Positions 1 through 4,220 are shown, counted from the stretch's first letter. The stretch: 5,755 nt of DNA from an uncultured bacterium (GCA_947086625.1 CAMTZV010000118.1:1-5755), one strand, 5' to 3'. The notes: generated by a model not told the origin, from the sequence alone. Program-made: numbers and translations.

Positions 1-531
1 CGGCTCTATTACGGCGTCCGCAACAAGGTGAAGACAAAGAGCGGCTATGCGGGAAGCAACGGAACTACCGTCTGCAGCGCCGATCTCTCGCTGTCGTCAA
101 AGAGCAAAAAGACGCTGGCGAAGGCGTGCAGCAGTAATATGGGCGAGAATTACCAGGTCATCGCCATCGGCGGCGGATACGTGTATTACACCGTGTACTC
201 GTACAGCGCGGCGAGCTATAAGCTCGTGAAGTACAACAGCAAGACGAAGGCGAAAAAGGAGCTATGCAAAGGAAAATACGACAAGCAGGTCGGCAGCGGT
301 ATCATCAGGGGAAAATACATGTACTGCGGCACGAACTACGGCGTGTGTAAGGTGAATCTTTCCACCGGAAATATCAAATACTTAAACCACGACCCGCACT
401 GCATCATCTACGGGCTTCACGGCGGCGTGATCGTCTACTCCATGACGAAAAGCTCCGGCAGCAGCGAGGTCAAAACGATGACGACCGCTGGAAAGGCATG
501 TACGACGATCGGGAAATTTTTTGTGTCGTAA
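1..531 (+). CDS. C-terminal part of a propeller-like protein, DUF5050-like (5' truncated)
   Basis: The frame is open from the window edge to a TAA at 529-531, giving 176 visible residues. The real start lies upstream; the GTG at 28 is only an internal valine. The sequence is rich in Lys, Tyr, Gly and Ser. It shows repeated short beta-strand units of the kind 'G-x-Y-x-Y' followed by a polar turn and 'K-x-N/D-x-x-T/S-x-x-x-K'. Examples are the YVYYTVY stretch, the GKYMYCGTNYGVCKVNLSTG stretch and the GGVIVYS stretch. Such units are typical of beta-propeller proteins such as the DUF5050/YncE-like families, which in Clostridia are often secreted. The family name is from memory. No signal peptide can be seen because the N-terminus is missing. 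No catalytic motif is visible. It is co-directional with nothing downstream and is followed about 80 nt later by an intrinsic terminator. Confidence 0.75.
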   Translation, partial: RLYYGVRNKVKTKSGYAGSNGTTVCSADLSLSSKSKKTLAKACSSNMGENYQVIAIGGGYVYYTVYSYSAASYKLVKYNSKTKAKKELCKGKYDKQVGSGIIRGKYMYCGTNYGVCKVNLSTGNIKYLNHDPHCIIYGLHGGVIVYSMTKSSGSSEVKTMTTAGKACTTIGKFFVS

Positions 532-542
532 TGATAATCATT
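530..542. promoter_or_regulatory. Fur/PerR-like 13-bp palindrome
   Basis: AATGATAATCATT is a perfect palindrome centred on base 536, overlapping the stop codon of the upstream gene. It equals the central 13 bases of the classical 19-bp Fur box and scores 15/19 over the full box. It also scores 12/14 against the Bacillus 7-1-7 form. No clear promoter for a downstream plus-strand gene adjoins it, so its regulatory role is uncertain. It could be a chance AT-rich palindrome. Confidence 0.25.
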
Positions 543-603
543 TTGATATGAATATAGAAGCGGGCAGGCGGTTAGCCCTCCAACAGAAGATTGAGGAGGG
601 AAC

Positions 604-645
604 AAAAAATAACCGCCCCCTAGCCAAAGGTACGGTTACTTTTTT
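604..645. terminator. Bidirectional intrinsic terminator
   Basis: TAACCG at 610-615 pairs with CGGTTA at 633-638, and an inner CCT/AGG pairing (619-621 with 628-630) closes the loop. On the plus strand the stem is followed by T at 640-645. On the minus strand it is followed by six T (complement of the A-run at 604-609). It can therefore end transcripts arriving from the left-hand propeller gene and those coming leftward from the promoter at 703-731. A second, larger inverted repeat overlaps it: GGCGGTTA at 567-574 with TAACCGCC at 610-617, nesting CCCTCC (576-581) with GGAGGG (595-600). Confidence 0.65.
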
Positions 646-696
646 GTAATGTAACTTGTAAACCGGGGCTGACCGTCTATCGGCAGCACCTTTTGT
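604..696 (-). ncRNA. Candidate short antisense-type RNA, resembling the antitoxin of a type I toxin-antitoxin locus
   Basis: A minus-strand promoter (TTGACA, 17-bp spacer, TAATCT) sits at its right end and an intrinsic terminator at its left end, defining a transcript of about 90 nt with no meaningful ORF. The start is estimated at about 7 nt past the -10 element. From memory, Clostridia carry small hydrophobic (holin-like) type I toxin genes. Their stop codon is followed by a very similar CCGCCCCCTAGCC-containing terminator and by a converging antitoxin RNA with this promoter arrangement. Here the plus-strand reading frame ending at the expected TAA (610-612) is closed by a TGA at 592-594, so no toxin is encoded. 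The element would be an orphan or decayed antitoxin half. The promoter and terminator are seen directly; the family link is recollection and needs a search. Confidence 0.5.
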
Positions 697-702
697 ACTG
701 TT

Positions 703-731
703 AGATTAGCAAATTTTTGTGTTACTGTCAA
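703..731 (-). promoter_or_regulatory. Sigma-A-type promoter for the short RNA
   Basis: On the minus strand TTGACA (complement of 726-731, perfect consensus) and TAATCT (complement of 703-708, matching the three most conserved -10 positions) are separated by exactly 17 bp. It points leftward, away from the end of the Spo0A-like gene at 754, and leads into the terminator at 604-645. Confidence 0.6.
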
Positions 732-753
732 TCGTTTTTGCAAATTTCCCCGC

Positions 754-1542
754 CTACAGCTGCAGCCGTCTTGCCATATTCCACAGAAATTCGGTGCAGG
801 TCGGCCTGCCGCGCTCCTCGTCATACGGGAAGGGATAGTACTGCTGTATCTCATAAACCTTCGCGTTCGTGAAGACGGACTCGATAGCAGTGCGGATACC
901 GCGCTCGACGCTTCCCCTTGTCGTATGACGGGCCCGCGCAACCATCGGATAGACCTCGCTTGTGATGTGCAGGCGGCCGAGCTTGTCCTTCATGAGAATG
1001 ACGAGCACGTCTGCGGTATAGGCAAAGCCTACCCGTTTGCGCTTAAATCCCATACGCTCTAATTCCGTTTCCACATACGTGCGGGTGATCTCGTCCGCCT
1101 TCTTCTGGTTGTAGCGCTCGACGAGCTGCTCGTTCTTGCGGGCTTCAATAATCTTCTGATAGGGATACACCTTTTCGAGAATGCTCAAAACCTTCTCCGC
1201 CGAGTAGGAGAGATTCGTCTTTTGATAGACGTAATCCGCACCGTGCTCGCGCATGTAGCTCAAAATAACCTGGGAGCCGGTATTTGTTATGACAACGATA
1301 AAGGGCTTTTTCAGATCCCGCTCCTTCATGGAGTTGAGGAAAGAGAGCCCGTCGCCCTCCGCCAGCTCAATGTCGAGCAGAATCACATCCGTCTCATGTG
1401 CTTCGAGATAGTCCAATGCGCACGGCTCGCTTCCGGTTTCAAAAACAATCCTCATATGCGGAAAGGCGGACAGCGCCCGGTGAAAGCATTCCAGTACCGT
1501 CGGATCGTCCTCTACCAGCATCAATCTTATAAAATCTGTCAT
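754..1542 (-). CDS. Response regulator with receiver and Spo0A-type C-terminal DNA-binding domain
   Basis: A 262-residue protein, close to the length of Spo0A (about 267). Residues 1-125 form a CheY-like receiver: acidic pair E11/D12, phosphoacceptor D57 in the ILLD motif, T86 and K108, so the phosphorylation site looks complete. In the canonical receiver the Lys is followed by Pro; here it is Thr. A charged, probably helical linker spans about 126-152. Residues 153-262 match the Spo0A C-terminal domain, with the recognition segment S-V-E-R-x-I-R-x-A-I-E at 211-221 and the G-R-P-T-x-x-E-F block at 245-252. E213, R214 and R217 occupy the positions that in Spo0A are known to contact the 0A box. 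It lacks the PAHIKGY-type start of canonical Spo0A-C as I recall it, so I read it as a divergent paralog and not the sporulation master regulator. The ATG has AAGGAAGG (complement of 1551-1558) about 8 nt upstream, and a good promoter lies at 1603-1632. It is divergent from the GHKL ATPase gene. Confidence 0.9.
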   Translation of the reverse strand: MTDFIRLMLVEDDPTVLECFHRALSAFPHMRIVFETGSEPCALDYLEAHETDVILLDIELAEGDGLSFLNSMKERDLKKPFIVVITNTGSQVILSYMREHGADYVYQKTNLSYSAEKVLSILEKVYPYQKIIEARKNEQLVERYNQKKADEITRTYVETELERMGFKRKRVGFAYTADVLVILMKDKLGRLHITSEVYPMVARARHTTRGSVERGIRTAIESVFTNAKVYEIQQYYPFPYDEERGRPTCTEFLWNMARRLQL

Positions 1543-1602
1543 GGCAACAACCTTCCTTCTGTTGTCAGTCCAACTTTATTTGTTTCAATATATTTCCATT
1601 CT

Positions 1603-1632
1603 ATTATAATGGGTAGAAATGGTCGGTTGCAA
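1603..1632 (-). promoter_or_regulatory. Promoter of the Spo0A-like regulator gene
   Basis: On the minus strand TTGCAA (1627-1632) and a perfect TATAAT (complement of 1603-1608) are 18 bp apart. Transcription would start near 1596 and give a 5' leader of about 54 nt ahead of the ATG at 1542. The -35 hexamer is the outer end of the left arm of the inverted repeat at 1627-1702, so a protein bound to that repeat would overlap RNA polymerase. Confidence 0.65.
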
Positions 1633-1702
1633 GGTCATGAAGTATCATTGCTAGTGTCCGGGCAGTTTTTGCCGTTAAGGGTGATACCTGCTGACCTTGC
1701 AA
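1627..1702. repeat. Imperfect inverted repeat (18/21 arms), putative operator between divergent promoters
   Basis: Arm 1627-1647 and arm 1682-1702 are reverse complements at 18 of 21 positions. An outer block of 11 perfect bases begins TTGCAAGGTCA and an inner block is GTATCA/TGATAC. The dyad centre is at about 1664.5, the same centre that relates the TATAAT at 1603-1608 to the TATACT at 1721-1726. A small hairpin-forming GGCA/TGCC pair (1661-1664, 1670-1673) lies near the middle. Both outer ends double as -35 elements. This geometry suits a shared operator for a dimeric or looped regulator, but a mobile miniature repeat cannot be excluded. Confidence 0.65.
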
Positions 1703-1726
1703 ATGGCCGGAACTGCAAATTATACT
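1697..1726 (+). promoter_or_regulatory. Rightward promoter mirroring the leftward one
   Basis: TTGCAA (1697-1702), an 18-bp spacer and TATACT (1721-1726, 5/6 of consensus) form a promoter with the same -35 hexamer and spacer length as the minus-strand promoter at 1603-1632. Transcription would start near 1733. It could serve the GHKL ATPase gene through a leader of about 300 nt, but a strong terminator at 1832-1866 lies in between. Confidence 0.5.
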
Positions 1727-1805
1727 GAGTGTCAGATAAGTCCGGCGCCTGGCATATCGGAATGCACACAGCCGTGCCATGAAAGCGGGCGTATCGGGGG
1801 CTTGG

Positions 1806-1812
1806 TTCGACA
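1806..1812 (-). promoter_or_regulatory. Perfect 0A-box-like site
   Basis: TTCGACA reads TGTCGAA on the minus strand, matching the Spo0A 0A-box consensus TGNCGAA at all positions. It lies about 75 nt downstream of the putative rightward start site and 20 nt before the terminator stem. Bound protein there could block elongation rather than initiation. A 7-mer is easily found by chance, so the call rests on its location between two Spo0A-C genes. Confidence 0.3.
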
Positions 1813-1831
1813 GTAATTGACGCAGGCAAAG

Positions 1832-1866
1832 GCCGCGCACACATGTGTGCGGCGGCTTATTTTTAT
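1832..1866 (+). terminator. Strong intrinsic terminator in the leader of the ATPase gene
   Basis: A stem of about 12 bp with a single bulged base is built on the palindrome GCACACATGTGTGC flanked by GCCGC and GGCGGC (1832-1856). It is followed by TTATTTTTAT at 1857-1866. It lies 168 nt upstream of the GHKL start codon with no co-directional gene before it. It therefore most likely ends a short RNA from the promoter at 1697-1726, or acts as an attenuator. Confidence 0.65.
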
Positions 1867-1896
1867 GCGCGCGCCCGCGGAGGAAAACGCGCCTTT

Positions 1897-1965
1897 CTGC
1901 CCGGTTGATTTCGATTGGAAAAAACGATTTTAGCCGGAACTGCTTTCGGCTGAGACAGCGGGCAG
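1897..1965 (+). other. Foldable leader upstream of the ATPase gene
   Basis: CTGCCCG (1897-1903) pairs with CGGGCAG (1959-1965), enclosing a perfect hairpin AGCCG/CGGCT (1932-1936 with 1947-1951). This gives a branched fold about 70 nt upstream of the start codon. It does not match a riboswitch class I can recall. No clear second promoter is visible between the terminator at 1866 and the gene. Confidence 0.3.
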
Positions 1966-2033
1966 GGAAACAGACTGCTATTCTGGAGAAGAAAGTGAAT
2001 GGGCACTGCTTTAACAAAAAAGGAGGAACGAAT

Positions 2034-2546
2034 ATGAACAGAGAGCTTTTTTCATCCACCGGAATACAGATGCTTGACCTGCTGCTGTGCGAAAAACTTG
2101 AGGAGTGCAGGGGACAGTGCATCGAAATGGACATTTTTGTCTATACCCCGATCGACAGGGCGATGCGTGCGCTTGGCATCGATACGCAGGAGCTTTTGAG
2201 GCTTTTTGGGGATCTGATCCGAAACGCGGCGAGGTCCATCGTGAAAGCGGCGGATACACAGAGGGACATTTTGGTGATGATTGCCTGTAACGGGCAGGAG
2301 GAGCTGGAATTTCAGTTTTACGATAACGGCGTACCGTTTCCAAAGAGCGTGCTTGCACACCTGGGGGAGCGGCACAACGAGGAGGCGGGTACGGGGAACG
2401 GGCTGGCAGACATGATGGAGGTATTAGACCGCGTAAAGGCGTCCCTCGAGATAAGGCCGCTGGAAAATGATGCCGATATTTTTACAAAAAAAATCTGCAT
2501 CCGCTTTGACGGAAAGGGGGAAAGAAATATTAAAACAGACAAATAA
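2034..2546 (+). CDS. Stand-alone GHKL ATPase domain protein (AgrC-like kinase catalytic domain without sensor)
   Basis: A 170-residue protein. The ATG at 2034 is preceded by AGGAGG at 2021-2026 with 7 nt spacing, so the longer in-frame opening from 1845 is not used. The sequence begins where AgrC-type kinases leave the phosphoacceptor helix: 'LDLLLCEKLEEC' at 14-25 resembles the conserved N/D-x-x-L-x-x-K helix that follows it. It then forms an HATPase_c_5-type fold: N-box segment LFGDLIRNAARS (57-68, N64 kept), G1 box D97-N98-G99, and G2 box G119-x-G121-x-G123-L124. Deviations from active kinases are D60 where the first N-box Asn is usual and P101 where the last Gly of D-x-G-x-G is expected. 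There is no membrane segment and no candidate phosphorylated His, so it cannot be a complete histidine kinase. It may act in trans as an ATPase or as a binding partner of one of the neighbouring regulators. It is divergent from the Spo0A-like gene and precedes the LytTR gene. Confidence 0.82.
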   Translation: MNRELFSSTGIQMLDLLLCEKLEECRGQCIEMDIFVYTPIDRAMRALGIDTQELLRLFGDLIRNAARSIVKAADTQRDILVMIACNGQEELEFQFYDNGVPFPKSVLAHLGERHNEEAGTGNGLADMMEVLDRVKASLEIRPLENDADIFTKKICIRFDGKGERNIKTDK

Positions 2547-2565
2547 AAACGAAGCGCTTTAAAAT

Positions 2566-2598
2566 GGTTCGGCTGTGTAAAAATACATATGCCGAACC
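2566..2598. terminator. Hairpin after the ATPase gene, weak or bidirectional terminator
   Basis: GGTTCGGC (2566-2573) pairs perfectly with GCCGAACC (2591-2598) and is extended inward by TGTGTA/TACATA around an AAAA loop with one bulge, about 14 bp in all. It starts 19 nt after the ATPase stop codon. The plus-strand T tract after the stem is poor (CTTTAT); on the minus strand ATTTTAAA follows. It may only partly end the ATPase transcript, leaving some read-through into the LytTR gene. Confidence 0.45.
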
Positions 2599-2623
2599 GC
2601 TTTATGCGCGTCGGGCACAAAAA

Positions 2624-2632
2624 TGTGGATAA
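2624..2632 (-). promoter_or_regulatory. Perfect DnaA box
   Basis: TGTGGATAA is the complement of TTATCCACA, the full 9-mer DnaA box. It lies in the leader region of the LytTR gene, about 100 bp upstream of the TATAAT at 2734. A weaker 7/9 match (AGTGGATAT) sits at 2746-2754. No AT-rich unwinding region, box cluster or dnaA/dnaN gene is present, so this is not an origin. A role in replication-linked regulation is possible. Confidence 0.35.
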
Positions 2633-2684
2633 CCTTGTAAAGCCGCTGTTTGTCGGTGGTTAGAAGGCCTGGGACAGGGCGGAA

Positions 2685-2739
2685 TGTCGAGCGATTCAAT
2701 GCCTTTTCGACTTTGGCGGAGATACCCGAATACTATAAT
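2685..2739 (+). promoter_or_regulatory. LytTR gene promoter region with inverted 0A-box-like pair
   Basis: A perfect TATAAT stands at 2734-2739, about 36 nt before the start codon, but the -35 zone is poor (best TTGGCG at 2713-2718, spacer 15). Two 0A-box-like sites face each other: TGTCGAG at 2685-2691 (6/7) and AGTCGAA on the minus strand at 2706-2712 (6/7). Their centres are 21 bp apart, two helical turns, and the second abuts the -35 zone. Known Spo0A-activated sigma-A promoters place an 0A box against a weak -35, so activation by one of the flanking Spo0A-C proteins is a reasonable inference. Confidence 0.45.
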
Positions 2740-2774
2740 ATTTTTAGTGGATATAGAAAAGGGGTATCAAAAAA

Positions 2775-3485
2775 ATGACCATCAGTATTTGCAATAAAAA
2801 TCTGGATGGAAGGAGGTGCATGGGAGAACTCGTCAATCAGTACAAAAAAGCGCGCGGCCTGCCGATGCTGAAAATTCTGATCTATGATTCGCCGGGAAAG
2901 CTGGAGGCGGATCTGGGGAAGGTGGAATCGGACGCGTATTTGCTCGATCTTATGCTTCCGGGTATGAGCGGTATCGATCTGGCAAAAAAGATTCGAAAGC
3001 ATGACGGCTGCAACCCGATCATTTTCATTTCGCCGTCGTCCAGGGGTGTGCGCGGCGCCTCCGGTGTCTACGCGATCCGTTATTTTGTGCGGCCGTTCGA
3101 GCTCTACGATCTGCTGGATGACACGCTAAAGCCCACGGCGGGAAAGAAGGACGGCGTTTATTCGCTGAATACGGCCGAGGGCAGACAGAGCATCCGTTTT
3201 GGCGAGATCATGTATGTGGAGCGCATCGCGCAGGCGATCGTGGTTACGACGGCAGGCGGGAGGGCATATGAGAGTGTGACGCTGCGCGAATCGTTTGCAA
3301 GCAAGGTAAAGCCGCTTTTGGAGGATGCGCGCTTTATGCAGACGCATGTGTCGTATCTGGTCAATATGAATGCGATCGAGCTCTATCAGAAACATCAGAT
3401 AATTATGCAGAACGGACGTGTGATTCCGATCAGCAGGAAGTATCTTCCGGCCGTAAAAGAAAAGTATGACGCGTACTGCATGTGA
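2775..3485 (+). CDS. Receiver-LytTR regulator with degenerate receiver active site
   Basis: A 236-residue AgrA/LytR-like regulator. Residues 1-118 form a receiver fold; D58 in the YLLDLMLPGMSG motif is the expected phosphoacceptor and S86 the conserved hydroxyl residue. The acidic pair that normally follows beta-1 (I-x-I-C-D-D-E) is replaced by C6-N7-K8-N9, and the conserved Lys before Pro is R106 in YFVRPF. Mg2+-dependent phosphorylation is thus probably impaired or absent. Residues 126-236 form a LytTR DNA-binding domain, with the typical F-x-Q-x-H-x-S-Y-L-V-N core near 190-202. AAGGGG at 2759-2764 lies 10 nt upstream of the ATG. An internal AGGAGG at 2811-2816 precedes an in-frame ATG at 2820 by only 3 nt; that start would remove beta-1. 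LytTR proteins bind direct repeats and often control secreted peptides or virulence-type functions. It follows the GHKL gene, as AgrA follows AgrC. Confidence 0.87.
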   Translation: MTISICNKNLDGRRCMGELVNQYKKARGLPMLKILIYDSPGKLEADLGKVESDAYLLDLMLPGMSGIDLAKKIRKHDGCNPIIFISPSSRGVRGASGVYAIRYFVRPFELYDLLDDTLKPTAGKKDGVYSLNTAEGRQSIRFGEIMYVERIAQAIVVTTAGGRAYESVTLRESFASKVKPLLEDARFMQTHVSYLVNMNAIELYQKHQIIMQNGRVIPISRKYLPAVKEKYDAYCM

Positions 3486-3492
3486 GCGCCGG

Positions 3493-3530
3493 AAACTGTC
3501 AAATCTTTGCAAAAATCGACCAGTTTTTTG
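3493..3530 (+). terminator. Probable intrinsic terminator after the LytTR gene
   Basis: AAACTG (3493-3498) pairs with CAGTTT (3521-3526), extended by TC/GA after a bulge, leaving a loop of about 17 nt. Six T run at 3524-3529 and a further T-rich stretch follows. It starts 8 nt after the LytTR stop codon. The stem is short and AT-rich, so termination may be partial. A TTGCAA at 3507-3512 in the loop, with TAATTT 18 bp downstream, could alternatively be a weak promoter of the same spacing as the two promoters at 1603-1726. Confidence 0.4.
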
Positions 3531-3660
3531 TAATTTTCTTCCAGAGATTCTCTTTTTTTCCATTCTGTGCTACGTTTATTTACAGCCGGGCCGAAAGGAA
3601 CGGCGTCGAAGGATGCGGACTCGCATCATTACCGGGAGAGAGGAAAGGGGGGCTTTTACA

Positions 3661-4167
3661 ATGGACAGCCCGACATATGAGTTTTTGAGCAAGGAACAGC
3701 TGCTCTCATATTTACAGGAGCACGGCATCGCTGTCGTCGTGTGGAACGAGACGGGTACGATGGAGTGCGCGCTCTGCAAAATGACGGACGCAAAGCCGTG
3801 TATGGCGGCGCGTGCAGAGAATAAAACGTATACGCTGCGGGAGCGGATTGCAGAGCGGCTTGTGCTCATGGGTTTTCGACAGGGGCAGGTAGGCTTTAAC
3901 AATATCGTGGAGGCAATCGCCGTGATCGCGGGACTGCGCAGGGGCGAGCAGATCCGCGTCACGAGCGACATTTATCCGAAGGTCGCGGCGCATGGAGGGA
4001 GCACCGTGCGCAATGTGGAGCGCACGATCCGAAACGCGATCGAATCGGTCTGGAAGCGGAGCAATTTGCAGACCTTACAGGAGATGTATCCGTATCCCTG
4101 CGACAACTTAAACGGCAGGCCGACGAACGCGGAGTTTTTGATCAACATGGCCGGGACGTTCCGCTAG
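3661..4167 (+). CDS. Receiver-less Spo0A C-terminal-domain protein with cysteine-containing N-terminus
   Basis: A 168-residue protein. The ATG at 3661 has AGGAAAGGGGGG at 3641-3652, 8 nt upstream. Longer in-frame starts (3466, 3613) lack ribosome binding sites, and 3466 would overlap the LytTR gene. Residues 1-50 are a short unknown region with no receiver motif. It carries C36-x2-C39-x7-C47, which could bind metal or be redox active; a fourth Cys, C147, is in the C-terminal part. Residues 57-168 match Spo0A-C: TSDIYPKVA (101-109), recognition segment N-V-E-R-x-I-R-x-A-I-E (118-128), and G-R-P-T-N-x-E-F (152-159). The same E-R-xx-R contact pattern is kept as in the 754-1542 protein. The two share features such as V/I-T-S-D/E-V/I-Y-P and Y-P-F/Y-P. 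It could compete with or modulate the full-length regulator at 0A-like sites. A GATGCG/CGCATC hairpin (3612-3627) lies in its leader, and a 6/7 0A-like CGTCGAA lies at 3604-3610. Confidence 0.87.
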   Translation: MDSPTYEFLSKEQLLSYLQEHGIAVVVWNETGTMECALCKMTDAKPCMAARAENKTYTLRERIAERLVLMGFRQGQVGFNNIVEAIAVIAGLRRGEQIRVTSDIYPKVAAHGGSTVRNVERTIRNAIESVWKRSNLQTLQEMYPYPCDNLNGRPTNAEFLINMAGTFR

Positions 4168-4183
4168 CCCTTTTGGGCGGGAA

Positions 4184-4211
4184 AAAGCCCCGCCGAAGAC
4201 GGCAGGGCTTT
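4184..4211. terminator. Bidirectional terminator between convergent genes
   Basis: AAAGCCC-C-GCCG (4184-4195) pairs with CGGC-A-GGGCTTT (4200-4211) with one mismatch and an AAGA loop. On the minus strand the stem is followed by a run of five T (complement of 4182-4186), making it a strong terminator for the leucine-rich-repeat gene. On the plus strand the T tract is short, so it is weaker for the Spo0A-C gene. Confidence 0.75.
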
Positions 4212-4220
4212 GCGCTTCTG

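Larger units (their letters stand above)
1733..1866 (+). ncRNA. Candidate small RNA or attenuated leader
   Basis: The segment is bounded by the promoter at 1697-1726 and the intrinsic terminator at 1832-1866, giving about 130 nt. It can fold: TGGCA (1750-1754) pairs with TGCCA (1775-1779), extended by CGG/CCG (1758-1760 with 1772-1774) after a 3-nt bulge. It holds only a 13-codon ATG frame at 1779-1820 with no ribosome binding site, and one perfect 0A box at 1806-1812. It may be an independent small RNA, or the 5' part of the ATPase mRNA controlled by termination. I recognise no known RNA family. Confidence 0.35.

Noticed and set aside
548..649. 33-codon ATG frame (MNIEAGRR start) running through the inverted repeats before the terminator
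   Set aside because: There is no ribosome binding site, it overlaps nested inverted repeats and ends inside the terminator T-run; the composition is hydrophilic, unlike a type I toxin.
1779..1820. 13-codon ORF in the candidate small RNA
   Set aside because: There is no ribosome binding site and it is too short to support as a peptide gene from sequence alone.
1794..1830. GGTTCGA string suggesting a tRNA T-arm or tmRNA end
   Set aside because: No acceptor stem, anticodon arm or D arm can be built around it, and the flanks do not match tmRNA ends.
1845..2033. N-terminal extension of the GHKL ORF
   Set aside because: Residues are compositionally unlike the ATPase, the stretch overlaps the terminator and folded leader, and AGGAGG sits correctly before the ATG at 2034.
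2600..2770. Possible replication origin because of the DnaA box
   Set aside because: Only one perfect box, no cluster, no AT-rich unwinding element and no origin genes nearby.
3466..3660. Longer start for the receiver-less Spo0A-C gene
   Set aside because: It would overlap the LytTR gene end and encode a terminator-like T-rich stretch; the ATG at 3661 has the purine-rich ribosome binding site.
3875..3881. Perfect 0A box (TTCGACA) inside the second Spo0A-C gene
   Set aside because: It lies within a coding region with no nearby promoter; a 7-mer match is expected by chance.
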